Of a stretch of 64,000 nt of DNA, positions 50,727-60,833 are shown piece after piece (within the stretch, counting starts at the first letter, position 1; the number at the start of each line of letters is the position of its first letter). The position numbers were made by a program, and so were the translations under genes. This DNA comes from Amaricoccus sp003258405. Its GTDB lineage: Bacteria > Pseudomonadota > Alphaproteobacteria > Rhodobacterales > Rhodobacteraceae. The notes under the pieces are model-generated. The model was not told the origin of the DNA and made no database searches. It worked only from the letters and a program-made list of their open reading frames with translations. The stretch covers positions 682,001 to 746,000 of the forward strand of contig NZ_CP171225.1 of the NCBI RefSeq assembly GCF_043226085.1, read 5' to 3'.

Positions 50727-51860
50727 ATGCGCGACGAAGCCAAGGCCGCAGCCGCAGCGGCTCTGGGACTGGCGCCGCTTCTGCTGGCAGGCCTCGCCCA
50801 GGCCGCCGCCATCGAGCGGGCGGTCCCGATGACGGTCCGGCTGCTGTTCGAGGAGGGCACCTACGGCGAGCTCGGCATCGCCTACGGAAATCCGCACCAG
50901 AGCGGCGAGAACGCAACGATTGCCCCCGGCGTCACCGTCACCGGCAATACCGGCGATCTCTTCGAGGACTACTGGAACTACAGCGCCGCCTGGAAGAGCG
51001 ACATCACCGAAAAGCTCTCCTACGCCCTCGTGTTCGACCAGCCCTACGGCGCGGCAACCAGCTACGGTCGCGGCAGCTTTGCCTATCCGGGTTTCTCCTA
51101 CGACGGCACCTCCGCCGATCTCGACACCTACCAGTTCACCGGCATCCTCGCCTACGATATCCGGTCCGATGTGAAGATATACGGCGGCCTGCGCGCCGAG
51201 CGCCTCGACGCCGACGCCTCGATCCCCTTCATCGGCCCCAGCGCAGGCTACCCGCCCTACACCGCCGAAACCGACAAGGACTGGGCCTGGGGCTACCTGC
51301 TGGGTGCAGCCTACAGTCGCCCCGAGATCGCGCTCCGTGTTGCTCTCACCTATTACTCCAAGATCGAGCACACGCTTGCGAGCACCGAGTTCGGCACCAT
51401 TCACGACGAGACCGACATCACCACGCCGCAGGCGGTCTCGTTCGAATTCCAGACCGGCGTTGCCGAGCGCACGTTGCTCTTCGGCTCGGTCCGCTGGGTC
51501 GACTGGTCTGAATTCACCATCGCTCCACCTGCCTACACGCAGGTCGTGGGCATGCCCCTTGTCGACTACACCGACGACTGGACGACCTACACGATCGGTG
51601 TCGGCCGCCAGTTCACCGACAAGTTCGCAGGCTCCGTCGCCCTCATCTACGAACCCTCCCAGGGCGGCTCGCTCACCACACTCGGACCTTATGACGGCCG
51701 CACCCTCGGCGCCGCGGCGTTGAGCTACGACATCGAGCGCATCAACATCACTGGCGGCATCACCTACGGTCGCCTCGGCGACACCTCGAACGTGCTCGAC
51801 ACCACCTACGACGACGGCAGCGTCTGGGGCGCGGGGCTCAGGATCGGATATTCCTTCTGA
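50727..51860 (+). CDS. FadL/OmpP1-family outer-membrane protein
   Basis: 377 aa with a signal peptide (AAAAAALGLAPLLLAGLAQA). The mature part is rich in alternating aromatic/polar strands typical of a 14-strand barrel and ends in a C-terminal phenylalanine (GLRIGYSF), the outer-membrane insertion signal. FadL-family features include RLDADASIPF and TYYSKIEHTL. It would carry hydrophobic molecules such as fatty acids across the outer membrane. ATG 50727 has GGGAG upstream. Confidence 0.85.
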   Translation: MRDEAKAAAAAALGLAPLLLAGLAQAAAIERAVPMTVRLLFEEGTYGELGIAYGNPHQSGENATIAPGVTVTGNTGDLFEDYWNYSAAWKSDITEKLSYALVFDQPYGAATSYGRGSFAYPGFSYDGTSADLDTYQFTGILAYDIRSDVKIYGGLRAERLDADASIPFIGPSAGYPPYTAETDKDWAWGYLLGAAYSRPEIALRVALTYYSKIEHTLASTEFGTIHDETDITTPQAVSFEFQTGVAERTLLFGSVRWVDWSEFTIAPPAYTQVVGMPLVDYTDDWTTYTIGVGRQFTDKFAGSVALIYEPSQGGSLTTLGPYDGRTLGAAALSYDIERINITGGITYGRLGDTSNVLDTTYDDGSVWGAGLRIGYSF

Positions 51861-51935
51861 TTCTGGCGATTTCTGGCGGCTTGCATCGCGCGCCCTGCCC
51901 CGTTAGGCAGAGCCAAACAGGCCTTCCCGGAAGTC

Positions 51936-52808
51936 ATGATGTTCTACCACTCGCCGCAGGACTGGAGGGATGCCTCCCACAAGCGCGTCGCACTCTTCGG
52001 TATGTCCGGCCTCGGCAAGACCCGACTCTCAGCCATGCTGCGCGAGGAGGCCGAGTGGTTTCACTACTCCGTCGATTTCCGCATCGGCACCCGCTATATG
52101 GGCGAGCACATCGTCGACAACTTCAAGCGCGAGGCGATGCGCAACCCGTTCCTGCGCAAGCTGCTGATGTCGGACTCGATCTACATCGCCTCCAACATCA
52201 CCTTTCACAATCTCGAGCCGCTCTCGACCTATCTCGGCAAGCCGGGCGATCCGGCGAAGGGCGGCATCCCCTTCAATGAATATGTCCGCCGCCAGCGGCT
52301 CCACCGTGACGCCGAGATCGCCGCAACCCGCGATGCGCTGCTCTTCATCCGCAAGGCGCACGAGATCTACGGCTACGCTAACTTCGTCTGCGACATGTCC
52401 GGCTCGCTCTGCGAGGTGGTGGAGCCGGGAAACCCCGAGGATCCTGTGATGGCCGATATCTGCTCGGCAATGCTTCCGGTCTGGATCCGCGGCACGGAGG
52501 CTCATCTCGACCTGCTCGCCCGCCGCTTCGACCGCGCGCCAAAGCCGATGTACTACACCGAGACCTTTCTCTTCGACACTTGGAACCGCTACCTCGAGGA
52601 ACGCGGCGTGGCGCCCGAGGCCGTCGATCCCGATGATTTCATCCGCCACGGCTTCCGCGAGCTGCTCGATCACCGCCTGCCGCGCTATGCCGCGATCGCC
52701 CAGCGCTGGGGCGTGACGGTGGAGGCCGCGGAGGTCTCCGAGGTCCGCGATCCGCAGGATTTCGACGCGCTGATCGAAACGGCCCTCGCCCGCACCACGC
52801 GCGCCTGA
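51936..52808 (+). CDS. P-loop ATPase of unknown role
   Basis: 290 aa. Walker A GMSGLGKT at about residues 22-29; further on LLFIRKAHEIYGYANFVCDMSGS may hold a Walker B-like strand. C-terminal half is charged and helical with no recognised domain. Either of two adjacent ATGs (51936, 51939) may start it. It looks like a kinase-fold or AAA-type protein of the kind annotated only as ATPase. Neighbour of metA but with a 194-bp gap. Confidence 0.75.
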   Translation: MMFYHSPQDWRDASHKRVALFGMSGLGKTRLSAMLREEAEWFHYSVDFRIGTRYMGEHIVDNFKREAMRNPFLRKLLMSDSIYIASNITFHNLEPLSTYLGKPGDPAKGGIPFNEYVRRQRLHRDAEIAATRDALLFIRKAHEIYGYANFVCDMSGSLCEVVEPGNPEDPVMADICSAMLPVWIRGTEAHLDLLARRFDRAPKPMYYTETFLFDTWNRYLEERGVAPEAVDPDDFIRHGFRELLDHRLPRYAAIAQRWGVTVEAAEVSEVRDPQDFDALIETALARTTRA

Positions 52809-52947
52809 CCCGCCCGGCACTGGCGATCTGCACCTTCGCGTGCGGCTTCCCGCGCCCTCAGCGGTGGCAACACGCCGCCGCCATTGACGGCTGATCCCGC
52901 GTGAGACAGCGCATTCCCCATGCCAGCCCCCCGCGGCCGACCGGCCC

Positions 52948-52976
52948 TTGCCCGCCAGACGTGCAGGGCCTATCTA
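52948..52976 (+). promoter_or_regulatory. Putative sigma-70 promoter of metA
   Basis: TTGCCC and TATCTA separated by 17 bp, 26 bp before the metA ATG. Further upstream 52809-52947 holds GC-rich inverted repeats (such as TCAGC at 52858 and GCTGA at 52890). I do not recognise a SAM-II core in it. Confidence 0.45.
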
Positions 52977-53002
52977 GGCATTCCCCACACGAGAGAAGTG
53001 CA

Positions 53003-53920
53003 ATGCCGATCAAGATTCCCGCCGACCTCCCCGCTCACGACGTGCTCCGTCGCGAGGGCGTTGTCGTGATGTCCGAGGAAACGGCACGCCGTCAGGACAT
53101 CCGGCCCCTCCAGATCGCACTGCTCAATCTCATGCCCAAGAAGGTCCAGACCGAGACGCAGTTCGCGCGCCTGATTGGCGCCACCCCGCTCCAGATCGAG
53201 CTCACGCTGCTGCGGATGACCGACCACACCCCGAAGAACACCACGATGGACCACCTCGAAGCGTTCTATCAGACCTTCGAGGATGCCCGGTCGCGCAAGT
53301 TCGACGGGCTCGTCATCACCGGCGCGCCGATCGAGCATCTGCAGTACGAGGACGTCTCTTACTGGAACGAGCTTCGCGAGATCTTCGACTGGACCCAGAC
53401 CAACGTCCATCACACCATGGCGGTCTGCTGGGGCGGCATGGCCATGCTCTACCACTTCCATGGCATCCCCAAGCACATGCTGCCGGGCAAGGCCTTCGGC
53501 TGCTTCCGCCACTATGTCGTCGAGCCGACCTCGCCCTTCCTGCGTGGCTTCTCCGACAGCTTCATCGTGCCGGTGAGCCGCTGGACCGAACTCCGCACCG
53601 AGGATCTCGAGATCAACGAGGATCTGCGCATCCTGATCCATTCCGAAGATGTCGGCCCCTGCCTCATCGAGGATGCCGATCACCGCGCCCTCGTCATGGT
53701 CAACCACCTCGAATACGACTCGACGACGCTCCGCGACGAATACAACCGCGACCTCGCCAAGGGCGGCCAGATCGCGATGCCCATCGGCTATTTCCCCGAG
53801 GACGACCCGTCGCGCACCCCCGAGAACCGCTGGCGCAGCCACGGCCAGCTCCTTTACGGCAACTGGATCAACGAGATCTACCAGACGACGCCCTATGATC
53901 TCGCCCAGATCGGCCGCTGA
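53003..53920 (+). CDS. metA: Homoserine O-acetyltransferase (MetA type)
   Basis: 305 aa. The catalytic cysteine C142 is in MAVCWGGMAM. Residue 111 is glutamate (ITGAPIE), the residue known to select acetyl-CoA over succinyl-CoA in this family, so the product is most likely O-acetylhomoserine despite the frequent succinyltransferase label. First committed step of methionine synthesis. Start ATG 53003 follows GAGAGAAG. Confidence 0.95.
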   Translation: MPIKIPADLPAHDVLRREGVVVMSEETARRQDIRPLQIALLNLMPKKVQTETQFARLIGATPLQIELTLLRMTDHTPKNTTMDHLEAFYQTFEDARSRKFDGLVITGAPIEHLQYEDVSYWNELREIFDWTQTNVHHTMAVCWGGMAMLYHFHGIPKHMLPGKAFGCFRHYVVEPTSPFLRGFSDSFIVPVSRWTELRTEDLEINEDLRILIHSEDVGPCLIEDADHRALVMVNHLEYDSTTLRDEYNRDLAKGGQIAMPIGYFPEDDPSRTPENRWRSHGQLLYGNWINEIYQTTPYDLAQIGR

Positions 53921-54002
53921 GACCTGCCTCCGGGCGGCCCGCCTTGCAGCCGCCGCCCGCACTCCCCATCTCATGATCACAGAATGATGGAGAGCGCCGA
54001 GA

Positions 54003-54476
54003 ATGCAGACTTCGACCTTTTCCGCCGCGATGCCCGGCCTGCCCGATCCCGAGCTTGACGGCCAGTTCTATGACGGCGTGCCGACGCGCCGTTTCGTGGC
54101 GTGGATCGTGGATGTACTGGTCGTGATGGCCCTCGGAGTGCCGGTCGGCGTGCTCTTCGGGCTGCTCACGCTCGGCTTCGGATTCGCGGCCTTTCCGCTC
54201 GTCCTTGCCGGCATGGGCCTTCTATACCGCACCGCCACCATCGCAAACAGCTCCGCAACCTGGGGCATGCGCTTCATGGGCATAGAACTGCGCAAGTCCG
54301 ACGGTGCCCGTCTCGACCCGTTGACCGCCTTCCTGCACGCACTGATCTATGTCGTATCAATGGCGGTTTTTCCGGTTCAGCTCTTGAGTTGCGCGATGAT
54401 CCTGACAACCCGCTACCGCCAGGGCCTCGGCGACATCTTCCTGCGGACCACCGCAATCAACCGCCCCGAGCTTTGA
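54003..54476 (+). CDS. RDD-family membrane protein
   Basis: 157 aa. The RDD motif appears as RRFVAWIVDVLVVMALGVPVG (Arg and Asp in the first helix); then TWGMRFMGIELRKSDGARLDPLTAFLHALI and a final helix. Three to four hydrophobic segments. Possibly a transporter or membrane-stress protein; function unknown. 82 bp after metA and 102 bp before bpt. Confidence 0.85.
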   Translation: MQTSTFSAAMPGLPDPELDGQFYDGVPTRRFVAWIVDVLVVMALGVPVGVLFGLLTLGFGFAAFPLVLAGMGLLYRTATIANSSATWGMRFMGIELRKSDGARLDPLTAFLHALIYVVSMAVFPVQLLSCAMILTTRYRQGLGDIFLRTTAINRPEL

Positions 54477-54578
54477 CAGCCTCGCGATCGCAGAAAAAAC
54501 GCAACAGAAAGAAGTTGCTCCGCCGCGAGACCTGTTGCTAACGTTTGCGTTCACGGGAGATAGCCGAACGGGACCGCC

Positions 54579-55403
54579 ATGCGTCACACCCTGCCGCAGA
54601 CACATCAGTTCTACGTCACCGCGCCGCAGCCGTGTCCCTATCTCGACGGCAAGGTGGAGCGCAAGCTCTTCACGGCGCTGCAGGGCGAGAGTGCCACCGG
54701 TCTCAACGATGTGCTCTCGCACCAGGGCTTCCGCCGATCGCAGAACGTGCTCTACCGCCCGTCCTGCGGTGCCTGCACCGCCTGTCTCTCCGCCCGCATC
54801 GTGGTCGATGACTTCAACTGGTCCCGCGGCCGCCGCCGGGTGATGAAGCGCAACGAGACCATAGAGCGTGTCGCCCGCAGCCCCTGGGCGACCGAAACGC
54901 AGTACGAGCTCTTCCGCCGCTATCTCGATGCCCGCCACGCCACCGGCGGCATGGCCGACATGGACATGCACGAGTTCGCCGCGATGATCGAGGAAACCCC
55001 GGTCCGAAGCCGCGTCATCGAATACTATCGCCCCGGCCCGAGCGGCAGCCGCCGCGAGCTCGTCGCGGTCTGCCTCACCGACATCCTCTCGGATGGTGTG
55101 TCGATGGTCTATTCCTTCTTTGACCCGGATCTCACCCGCGACAGCATCGGCGCCTTCGTGATCCTAGATCACATCCGCATCGCCCGGGAATCCGGCCTGC
55201 CGTATGTCTATCTCGGCTACTGGGTGCCCGGCAGCGAGAAGATGGATTACAAGTCGCGGTACGAGCCCCTTGAGATCTACACCGACGGCCACTGGCGACG
55301 GCTGACCGAGGCCGACCGCCAGCCCGCCGCCCACGAGCAGGGCGAAGGCACCGCGATCCGCGCCCAGCTCGCCGCGATCGACCTGCCCGCCAACCCGAAA
55401 TAG
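54579..55403 (+). CDS. bpt: Aspartate/glutamate leucyltransferase (N-end rule)
   Basis: 274 aa, usual length. It moves leucine from Leu-tRNA to proteins with N-terminal Asp or Glu, marking them for ClpS/ClpAP. Seen: PCPYLDGKVERKLF, the paired cysteines in YRPSCGACTACLSARI, SMVYSFFDPD, and YLGYWVPGSEKMDYKSRYEPLE. Its last 127 bp overlap the 3' end of the convergent FUSC gene. Confidence 0.95.
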   Translation: MRHTLPQTHQFYVTAPQPCPYLDGKVERKLFTALQGESATGLNDVLSHQGFRRSQNVLYRPSCGACTACLSARIVVDDFNWSRGRRRVMKRNETIERVARSPWATETQYELFRRYLDARHATGGMADMDMHEFAAMIEETPVRSRVIEYYRPGPSGSRRELVAVCLTDILSDGVSMVYSFFDPDLTRDSIGAFVILDHIRIARESGLPYVYLGYWVPGSEKMDYKSRYEPLEIYTDGHWRRLTEADRQPAAHEQGEGTAIRAQLAAIDLPANPK

Positions 55404-57271
55404 GCCGCGTCAGCGCCCGACCCGAAGAGGCCGGGATGGGCTGCGATCTGCCGCCCCGCCTCCGCCAGCAGGCCTGTATCCGCCCCCTCGAGCCCTGAAA
55501 GTCCTCGCGCCGCCATGGCCAGCCCCCGTCCGGCGGCGACGGGATCCTGCCCGAGCGCCCCGAGCCGGGCCAGAGCGAGCCTCACGCGCCGCCGCGCCGC
55601 ATCCGGCAGCGGCTGCGCCTCCAGCCCGTGGAGATGCCGGATCGCGCTTCCCACCGTGAGAAACCCGAGCCCCCCGTCGGCCACGGCCCGGTTCGAGGGC
55701 AGCGCGCGCGACGACCAGAACATCGCGACCAGCACCCGGTGCAGGTTCCGCATCCGCCAGGCCTCGCGCGTATCCCACGCTCCGCCGCCGGCTGCGAGCC
55801 GCTCGAGATCGGCCACCGTCGCGCGTCGCAGCGCCTCGCGCCGCCGCGTGGCGTCGATCGGATGGATGAGCCGGAACGCCGCCAGAGAGACGAGCGGCCC
55901 GCCCAGCACCGCCGCTCCCATCATCAGCGAATGCCCGAAACTCATGGTCTGCGGCCAGGCTGGCTGCAGCAGAAGCAACATCACCATGTTGCAGTCGAAG
56001 GCCATCGGCGCCGTGCGGGCATGCGCACCCGGAAGGCCGCCGAGCAGGATGAAGGGCAGGATTGCCACCACGAGCCCCACTTCACTCCCCGCCCACGGCC
56101 AGAGGAGCCAGCGGCAGAGGAGTGCCGCGACCACCCCGGCGATCTGGCCGATGAACACGTAGCGCAGCGTCACCACCGGATTTTCGAATGTCGAGAAGAT
56201 CGAGGTCAGGATCGCGGTGCCGAGCAGCATGAAGCCGCCCATCTCCCAGCCGGTCGCGAGCCACACCGCCCCGACCGCAAGCGCGGCCAGCACGGAACGC
56301 ACCATCGCCTCGACGCCACCGATCCAGTTGCGATGCAGCGCAAGCGGAGCCGCCTGCCCGCCGGGCGCCGTGGCCGCAGCCAGCCCGTCGAGCACATCGA
56401 GAAGCCCGGGATGGTCGCCCGCAAGAGCCGCCGCAGCCTGGAGCGCCCCGGAAGGCCCGTCCGTCGCCCCAGCGGCGGCCTCGAGCGCCGCGCCAAGCTG
56501 CGCGTCCGCCTCGGCCGGCCCCACCTCATGCGCCCTGAGCCAGAGCAATGCGGCGACCTGCGCGAGCAGCAGACCGCGAGCCTCGCGTACCATGCGCCGG
56601 GCCCGGCGGGACCCGGCCCCCTCGAGATCGAGCGTCATCTCGATCGCCGCCATCTCGGCAAGCATCGCCTCCTGCCCGGCCCGCTCGAGCCGCCGCCCCG
56701 CCAGATGCGCCGCAATGTCGCGCAGCAGCGGCGCCGTAAGCGCCCGTGTCCGCTGCACGGCATCCGCCGCCCGCCCCGGCGCCGCGAAAAGCAGCCCCGC
56801 GAGCAACGCCGTCAGCACACCGAGCGCCACGGTCAGTATCCGGTCGAGCCCGAGGGCGAGGATATGATCGGGGTGCGCGCTGTCGAGCAGCGTCACCATC
56901 GCCGCCGAATAGCCCGCAAGCATCGCCCCGTAGGAGGCAAAACCGCGCAGCACGTTGCCGGTGAAGCCGCAAAGCCCGAGCCAGAGCGCAAGCCCCAGCA
57001 CCAGAAGCTCCGGTGCGCCCCCCGAGACCATCATCAGGCCCATGCCGTAGACCGCGCCGAAGATGGTGCCGAGCAGCCGGTAGGCGCTCTTCTCGACGAG
57101 CTGCCCCCGCACCGGCAGCGAGGCGGCCCAGACTGTCATCGCCGACCATTGCGGATGCTCGAGCCCGAGCGCCCAGGCCAGCAGCAGCGCGGCCGAGGCG
57201 GCGAGTGCCGTCCGCATCCCGAACGCGAGCCGCCCGCGGTCGAGCCCCAGTGTCTCCAGAAGCCCGCTCAT
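55277..57271 (-). CDS. FUSC-family inner-membrane efflux protein
   Basis: 664 aa with two blocks of hydrophobic segments (about residues 15-165 and 325-470), each followed by a soluble helical domain; this is the AaeB/YccS layout. The first block starts RLAFGMRTALAASAALLLAWALGLEHPQWSAMTVW. Probably exports aromatic acids or similar compounds. Its start overlaps the MarR gene stop by 4 bp, so the pair forms an operon. The last ~43 codons are antisense to bpt and may be an extension beyond the family end. Confidence 0.87.
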   Translation of the reverse strand: MSGLLETLGLDRGRLAFGMRTALAASAALLLAWALGLEHPQWSAMTVWAASLPVRGQLVEKSAYRLLGTIFGAVYGMGLMMVSGGAPELLVLGLALWLGLCGFTGNVLRGFASYGAMLAGYSAAMVTLLDSAHPDHILALGLDRILTVALGVLTALLAGLLFAAPGRAADAVQRTRALTAPLLRDIAAHLAGRRLERAGQEAMLAEMAAIEMTLDLEGAGSRRARRMVREARGLLLAQVAALLWLRAHEVGPAEADAQLGAALEAAAGATDGPSGALQAAAALAGDHPGLLDVLDGLAAATAPGGQAAPLALHRNWIGGVEAMVRSVLAALAVGAVWLATGWEMGGFMLLGTAILTSIFSTFENPVVTLRYVFIGQIAGVVAALLCRWLLWPWAGSEVGLVVAILPFILLGGLPGAHARTAPMAFDCNMVMLLLLQPAWPQTMSFGHSLMMGAAVLGGPLVSLAAFRLIHPIDATRRREALRRATVADLERLAAGGGAWDTREAWRMRNLHRVLVAMFWSSRALPSNRAVADGGLGFLTVGSAIRHLHGLEAQPLPDAARRRVRLALARLGALGQDPVAAGRGLAMAARGLSGLEGADTGLLAEAGRQIAAHPGLFGSGADAAYFGLAGRSIAASWARIAVPSPCSWAAGWRSASVSRRQWPSV

Positions 57272-57729
57272 GCCCCACGCTCCTCCCGCACCTGCGCGAT
57301 CCGCGCCTCAATCCGCCCGAAACCCCGCAGCATCGCTGCAAGCTCCGCATCGTCGAGATCGATGAGCATCTCCTCCTCCGCCGCCTGCAGCACCACGAGA
57401 GCAGCCTCGACCGCGGCCACGCCCGCGGCGGTGAGAAACAGCGCCCGCGTGCGCCGGTCGTCCGGCGCGGGCCGCCGCTCGATGAGCCCGCGTCCGCAGA
57501 GCACGTCGAGCAGCCGGACGAGCGAGGAGGCATCTATCCCGACACGCGCCGCGAGCTCGGCCTGCGAGATGCCGCCACCGGACCGGCGCAGATGCACGAG
57601 TGGCGGCCAAGTGGCATCGGTGAGGCCGATCGCCGCCATACGCTCGTCGAGCGCGCGCCGCCAGCGGCGGGCGAGCCCGACAAAGATGAAACCGAACTGA
57701 AGACGGGGGGAGATGGCGTGGTCCTGCAT
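57268..57729 (-). CDS. MarR-family transcriptional regulator
   Basis: 153 aa winged-helix regulator. The recognition region reads QAELAARVGIDASSLVRLLDVLCGRGLIERRPAPDDRRTRALFLTAAG, a clear MarR motif with the wing arginines. ATG 57729 is favoured because GGAG lies 6 nt upstream; an ATG seven codons earlier lacks a site. Likely represses itself and the overlapping FUSC efflux gene until a phenolic ligand binds. An AT-rich patch with repeated CAAAT motifs (57748-57775) just upstream is the natural operator candidate. Confidence 0.9.
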   Translation of the reverse strand: MQDHAISPRLQFGFIFVGLARRWRRALDERMAAIGLTDATWPPLVHLRRSGGGISQAELAARVGIDASSLVRLLDVLCGRGLIERRPAPDDRRTRALFLTAAGVAAVEAALVVLQAAEEEMLIDLDDAELAAMLRGFGRIEARIAQVREERGA

Positions 57730-57747
57730 GGCGCTCCATTGCCATAC

Positions 57748-57775
57748 CATTCATTTGAATACCAACTATTTGTAT
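57748..57775 (-). promoter_or_regulatory. AT-rich candidate operator of the MarR-FUSC operon
   Basis: A short AT-rich island in GC-rich sequence, with two copies of TNCAAATNN on the minus strand (ACAAATA and TCAAATG) about one helical turn apart. Position directly ahead of the MarR start suggests promoter and operator. The rest of 57776-57865 shows nothing I can assign. Confidence 0.35.
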
Positions 57776-57865
57776 GCCATGCCGGATATGCCCCGTTAGA
57801 CCGGTGATCCCGAAATAAAACTTCACGTTCGCAGCGCAGCACGCAATTATGTGCGAACTCTTTGG

Positions 57866-57894
57866 TTGACCGCATCCTCCGACCTGCATAATGA
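57866..57894 (+). promoter_or_regulatory. Promoter of the ilv leader and operon
   Basis: TTGACC (57866-57871) with TAATGA at 17 bp (57889-57894); CATAAT overlaps it at 15 bp. The leader peptide starts 22 bp further on. Confidence 0.6.
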
Positions 57895-57915
57895 AGGCCT
57901 TCCAGGGAGAATCGC

Positions 57916-57969
57916 ATGAACCATTCGGTACTCATCGTAAGACAGCGCGGGAGACGGACAGGACACTAG
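57916..57969 (+). CDS. ilvL: ilv leader peptide
   Basis: A 17-aa peptide, MNHSVLIVRQRGRRTGH, preceded by GGGAGA 6 nt upstream. Four consecutive codons are Val-Leu-Ile-Val, the three end products of the pathway encoded downstream. It is followed by a terminator hairpin and then the acetolactate synthase gene. Ribosome stalling at VLIV when branched-chain aminoacyl-tRNAs are scarce would favour read-through. Too short for standard gene calling. Confidence 0.85.
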   Translation: MNHSVLIVRQRGRRTGH

Positions 57970-57992
57970 GCCCTGTCCGGAACCCGCGCATG

Positions 57993-58010
57993 GGCCCCTT
58001 CCGAGGGGCC
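57993..58010 (+). terminator. Attenuator terminator of the ilv operon
   Basis: GGCCCCT-tccg-AGGGGCC, a perfect 7-bp stem followed by TTTTGCTTTT. It lies 23 bp after the leader stop. The upstream AGGCCCT (57967-57973 region) could pair with AGGGGCC, giving a competing antiterminator. Confidence 0.85.
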
Positions 58011-58072
58011 TTTTGCTTTTGGAGGCAGCGGCTCCGGGCGGTTCCGGGCCGCGACAGATCGGAGTTTTCATC

Positions 58073-59827
<1,755 letters not shown>

Positions 59828-59829
59828 CC

Positions 59830-60225
59830 ATGCCCGCCGCGCTCAAGAACTTCGCGTGGTCCAGCCTCCGGGAAGAGTATCTCGACTATATCTTCCTCGG
59901 AGAGCTGTGCCGGGAGTTCTGGCGCCGGGACATGCCCGTGGACGTCCTCCGCTCGCACACCGATCGGAGCGGTTTCGGCCTCGCGCGCGATCACTTCCTC
60001 TGGTTCGGCGCCCCCGATCCGGCCGCACCGATGCCCACGCTCGGCACGCGGATCGCACGGCACGCCAAGGCAAATGCGCAAGGCATCAAGGCCTCGCGCC
60101 CCAATATCCGGGTCCTCAACAAGGGCCAGTTCGAAAAGATCGACGGCTTCGATGCCCTCGCCTCGCGGCTCTTCCCCGCCGGGTTCGCAGAGACCGTCCT
60201 TCCCGTGATGGAGACGACAGGATGA
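59830..60225 (+). CDS. Unknown protein within the ilv operon
   Basis: 131 aa, not recognised. Composition is ordinary and soluble, with an aromatic N-terminal half (LREEYLDYIFLGELCREFWRR), a central DHFLWFGAPDP, and a C-terminal helical GQFEKIDGFDALASRLFP. It starts 2 bp after the ilvB stop and its stop overlaps the ilvH start by 4 bp, so it is tightly built into the operon. No catalytic motif is clear. The frame is distinct from that of both neighbours. Confidence 0.75.
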   Translation: MPAALKNFAWSSLREEYLDYIFLGELCREFWRRDMPVDVLRSHTDRSGFGLARDHFLWFGAPDPAAPMPTLGTRIARHAKANAQGIKASRPNIRVLNKGQFEKIDGFDALASRLFPAGFAETVLPVMETTG

Positions 60226-60812
60226 ACGCACTCGCCATCAAGCGCGGCGCAAGCCGCCACAGCGCCTACGACCTTCGCAATCCGCTAGGTGATCACCAGG
60301 AAACCCACACGCTCGCCGTGCTCGTCGACAACGAGGCCGGCGTGCTTGCCCGTGTGATCGGCCTCTTCTCCGGCCGGGGCTACAACATCGACAGCCTCAC
60401 CGTCGCCGAGACCGACCACGAGGGCCATCGCTCGCGCATCACCATCGTCACCACCGGCACCCCGGCGGTGATCGAGCAGATCAAGGCCCAGCTCGGCCGC
60501 ATGGTCCCGGTGCACGAGGTCCATGACCTCACCGTCGAGGGCCCGGCCGTCGAGCGCGAGCTTGCGCTCATCAAGGTGGCGGGCACCGGCGAGCGCCGCG
60601 TCGAGGCGATGCGCCTCGCCGACGTCTTCCGCGCCCGTGTGGTCGACACCACGCTCGAAAGCTTCGTCTTCGAGATCACCGGCGCGCCCGAGAAGGTGGA
60701 CGCCTTCGTCTCGCTGATGCGCCCGCTCGGCGTCGTGGATGTCGCCCGCACCGGCGTCGCAGCCATCGCCCGCGGCGCCGACGGCATCCTCGCCTCCCGC
60801 CCGATGCCCTGA
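60222..60812 (+). CDS. ilvH: Acetolactate synthase small subunit
   Basis: 196 aa. The ACT domain begins HTLAVLVDNEAGVLARVIGLFSGRGYNIDSLTV, the standard regulatory signature that binds valine for feedback inhibition; the second domain carries RELALIKVAG and ARVVDTTLESFVFEITG. It activates and regulates the large subunit encoded 394 bp upstream. Overlaps the unknown 131-aa gene by 4 bp. Confidence 0.95.
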   Translation: MNALAIKRGASRHSAYDLRNPLGDHQETHTLAVLVDNEAGVLARVIGLFSGRGYNIDSLTVAETDHEGHRSRITIVTTGTPAVIEQIKAQLGRMVPVHEVHDLTVEGPAVERELALIKVAGTGERRVEAMRLADVFRARVVDTTLESFVFEITGAPEKVDAFVSLMRPLGVVDVARTGVAAIARGADGILASRPMP

Positions 60813-60833
60813 AGGCCTTCGGCCGCGCCGCCC

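Noticed and set aside
52809..52947. SAM-responsive riboswitch upstream of metA
   Set aside because: Inverted repeats exist, but I cannot find the conserved SAM-II core or pseudoknot sequence; a covariance-model search would be needed to revive the idea.
55628..57700. 690-codon Arg/Pro/His-rich frame antisense to the FUSC gene
   Set aside because: Highly biased composition, no motifs, and the opposite strand encodes a coherent membrane protein plus a MarR regulator.
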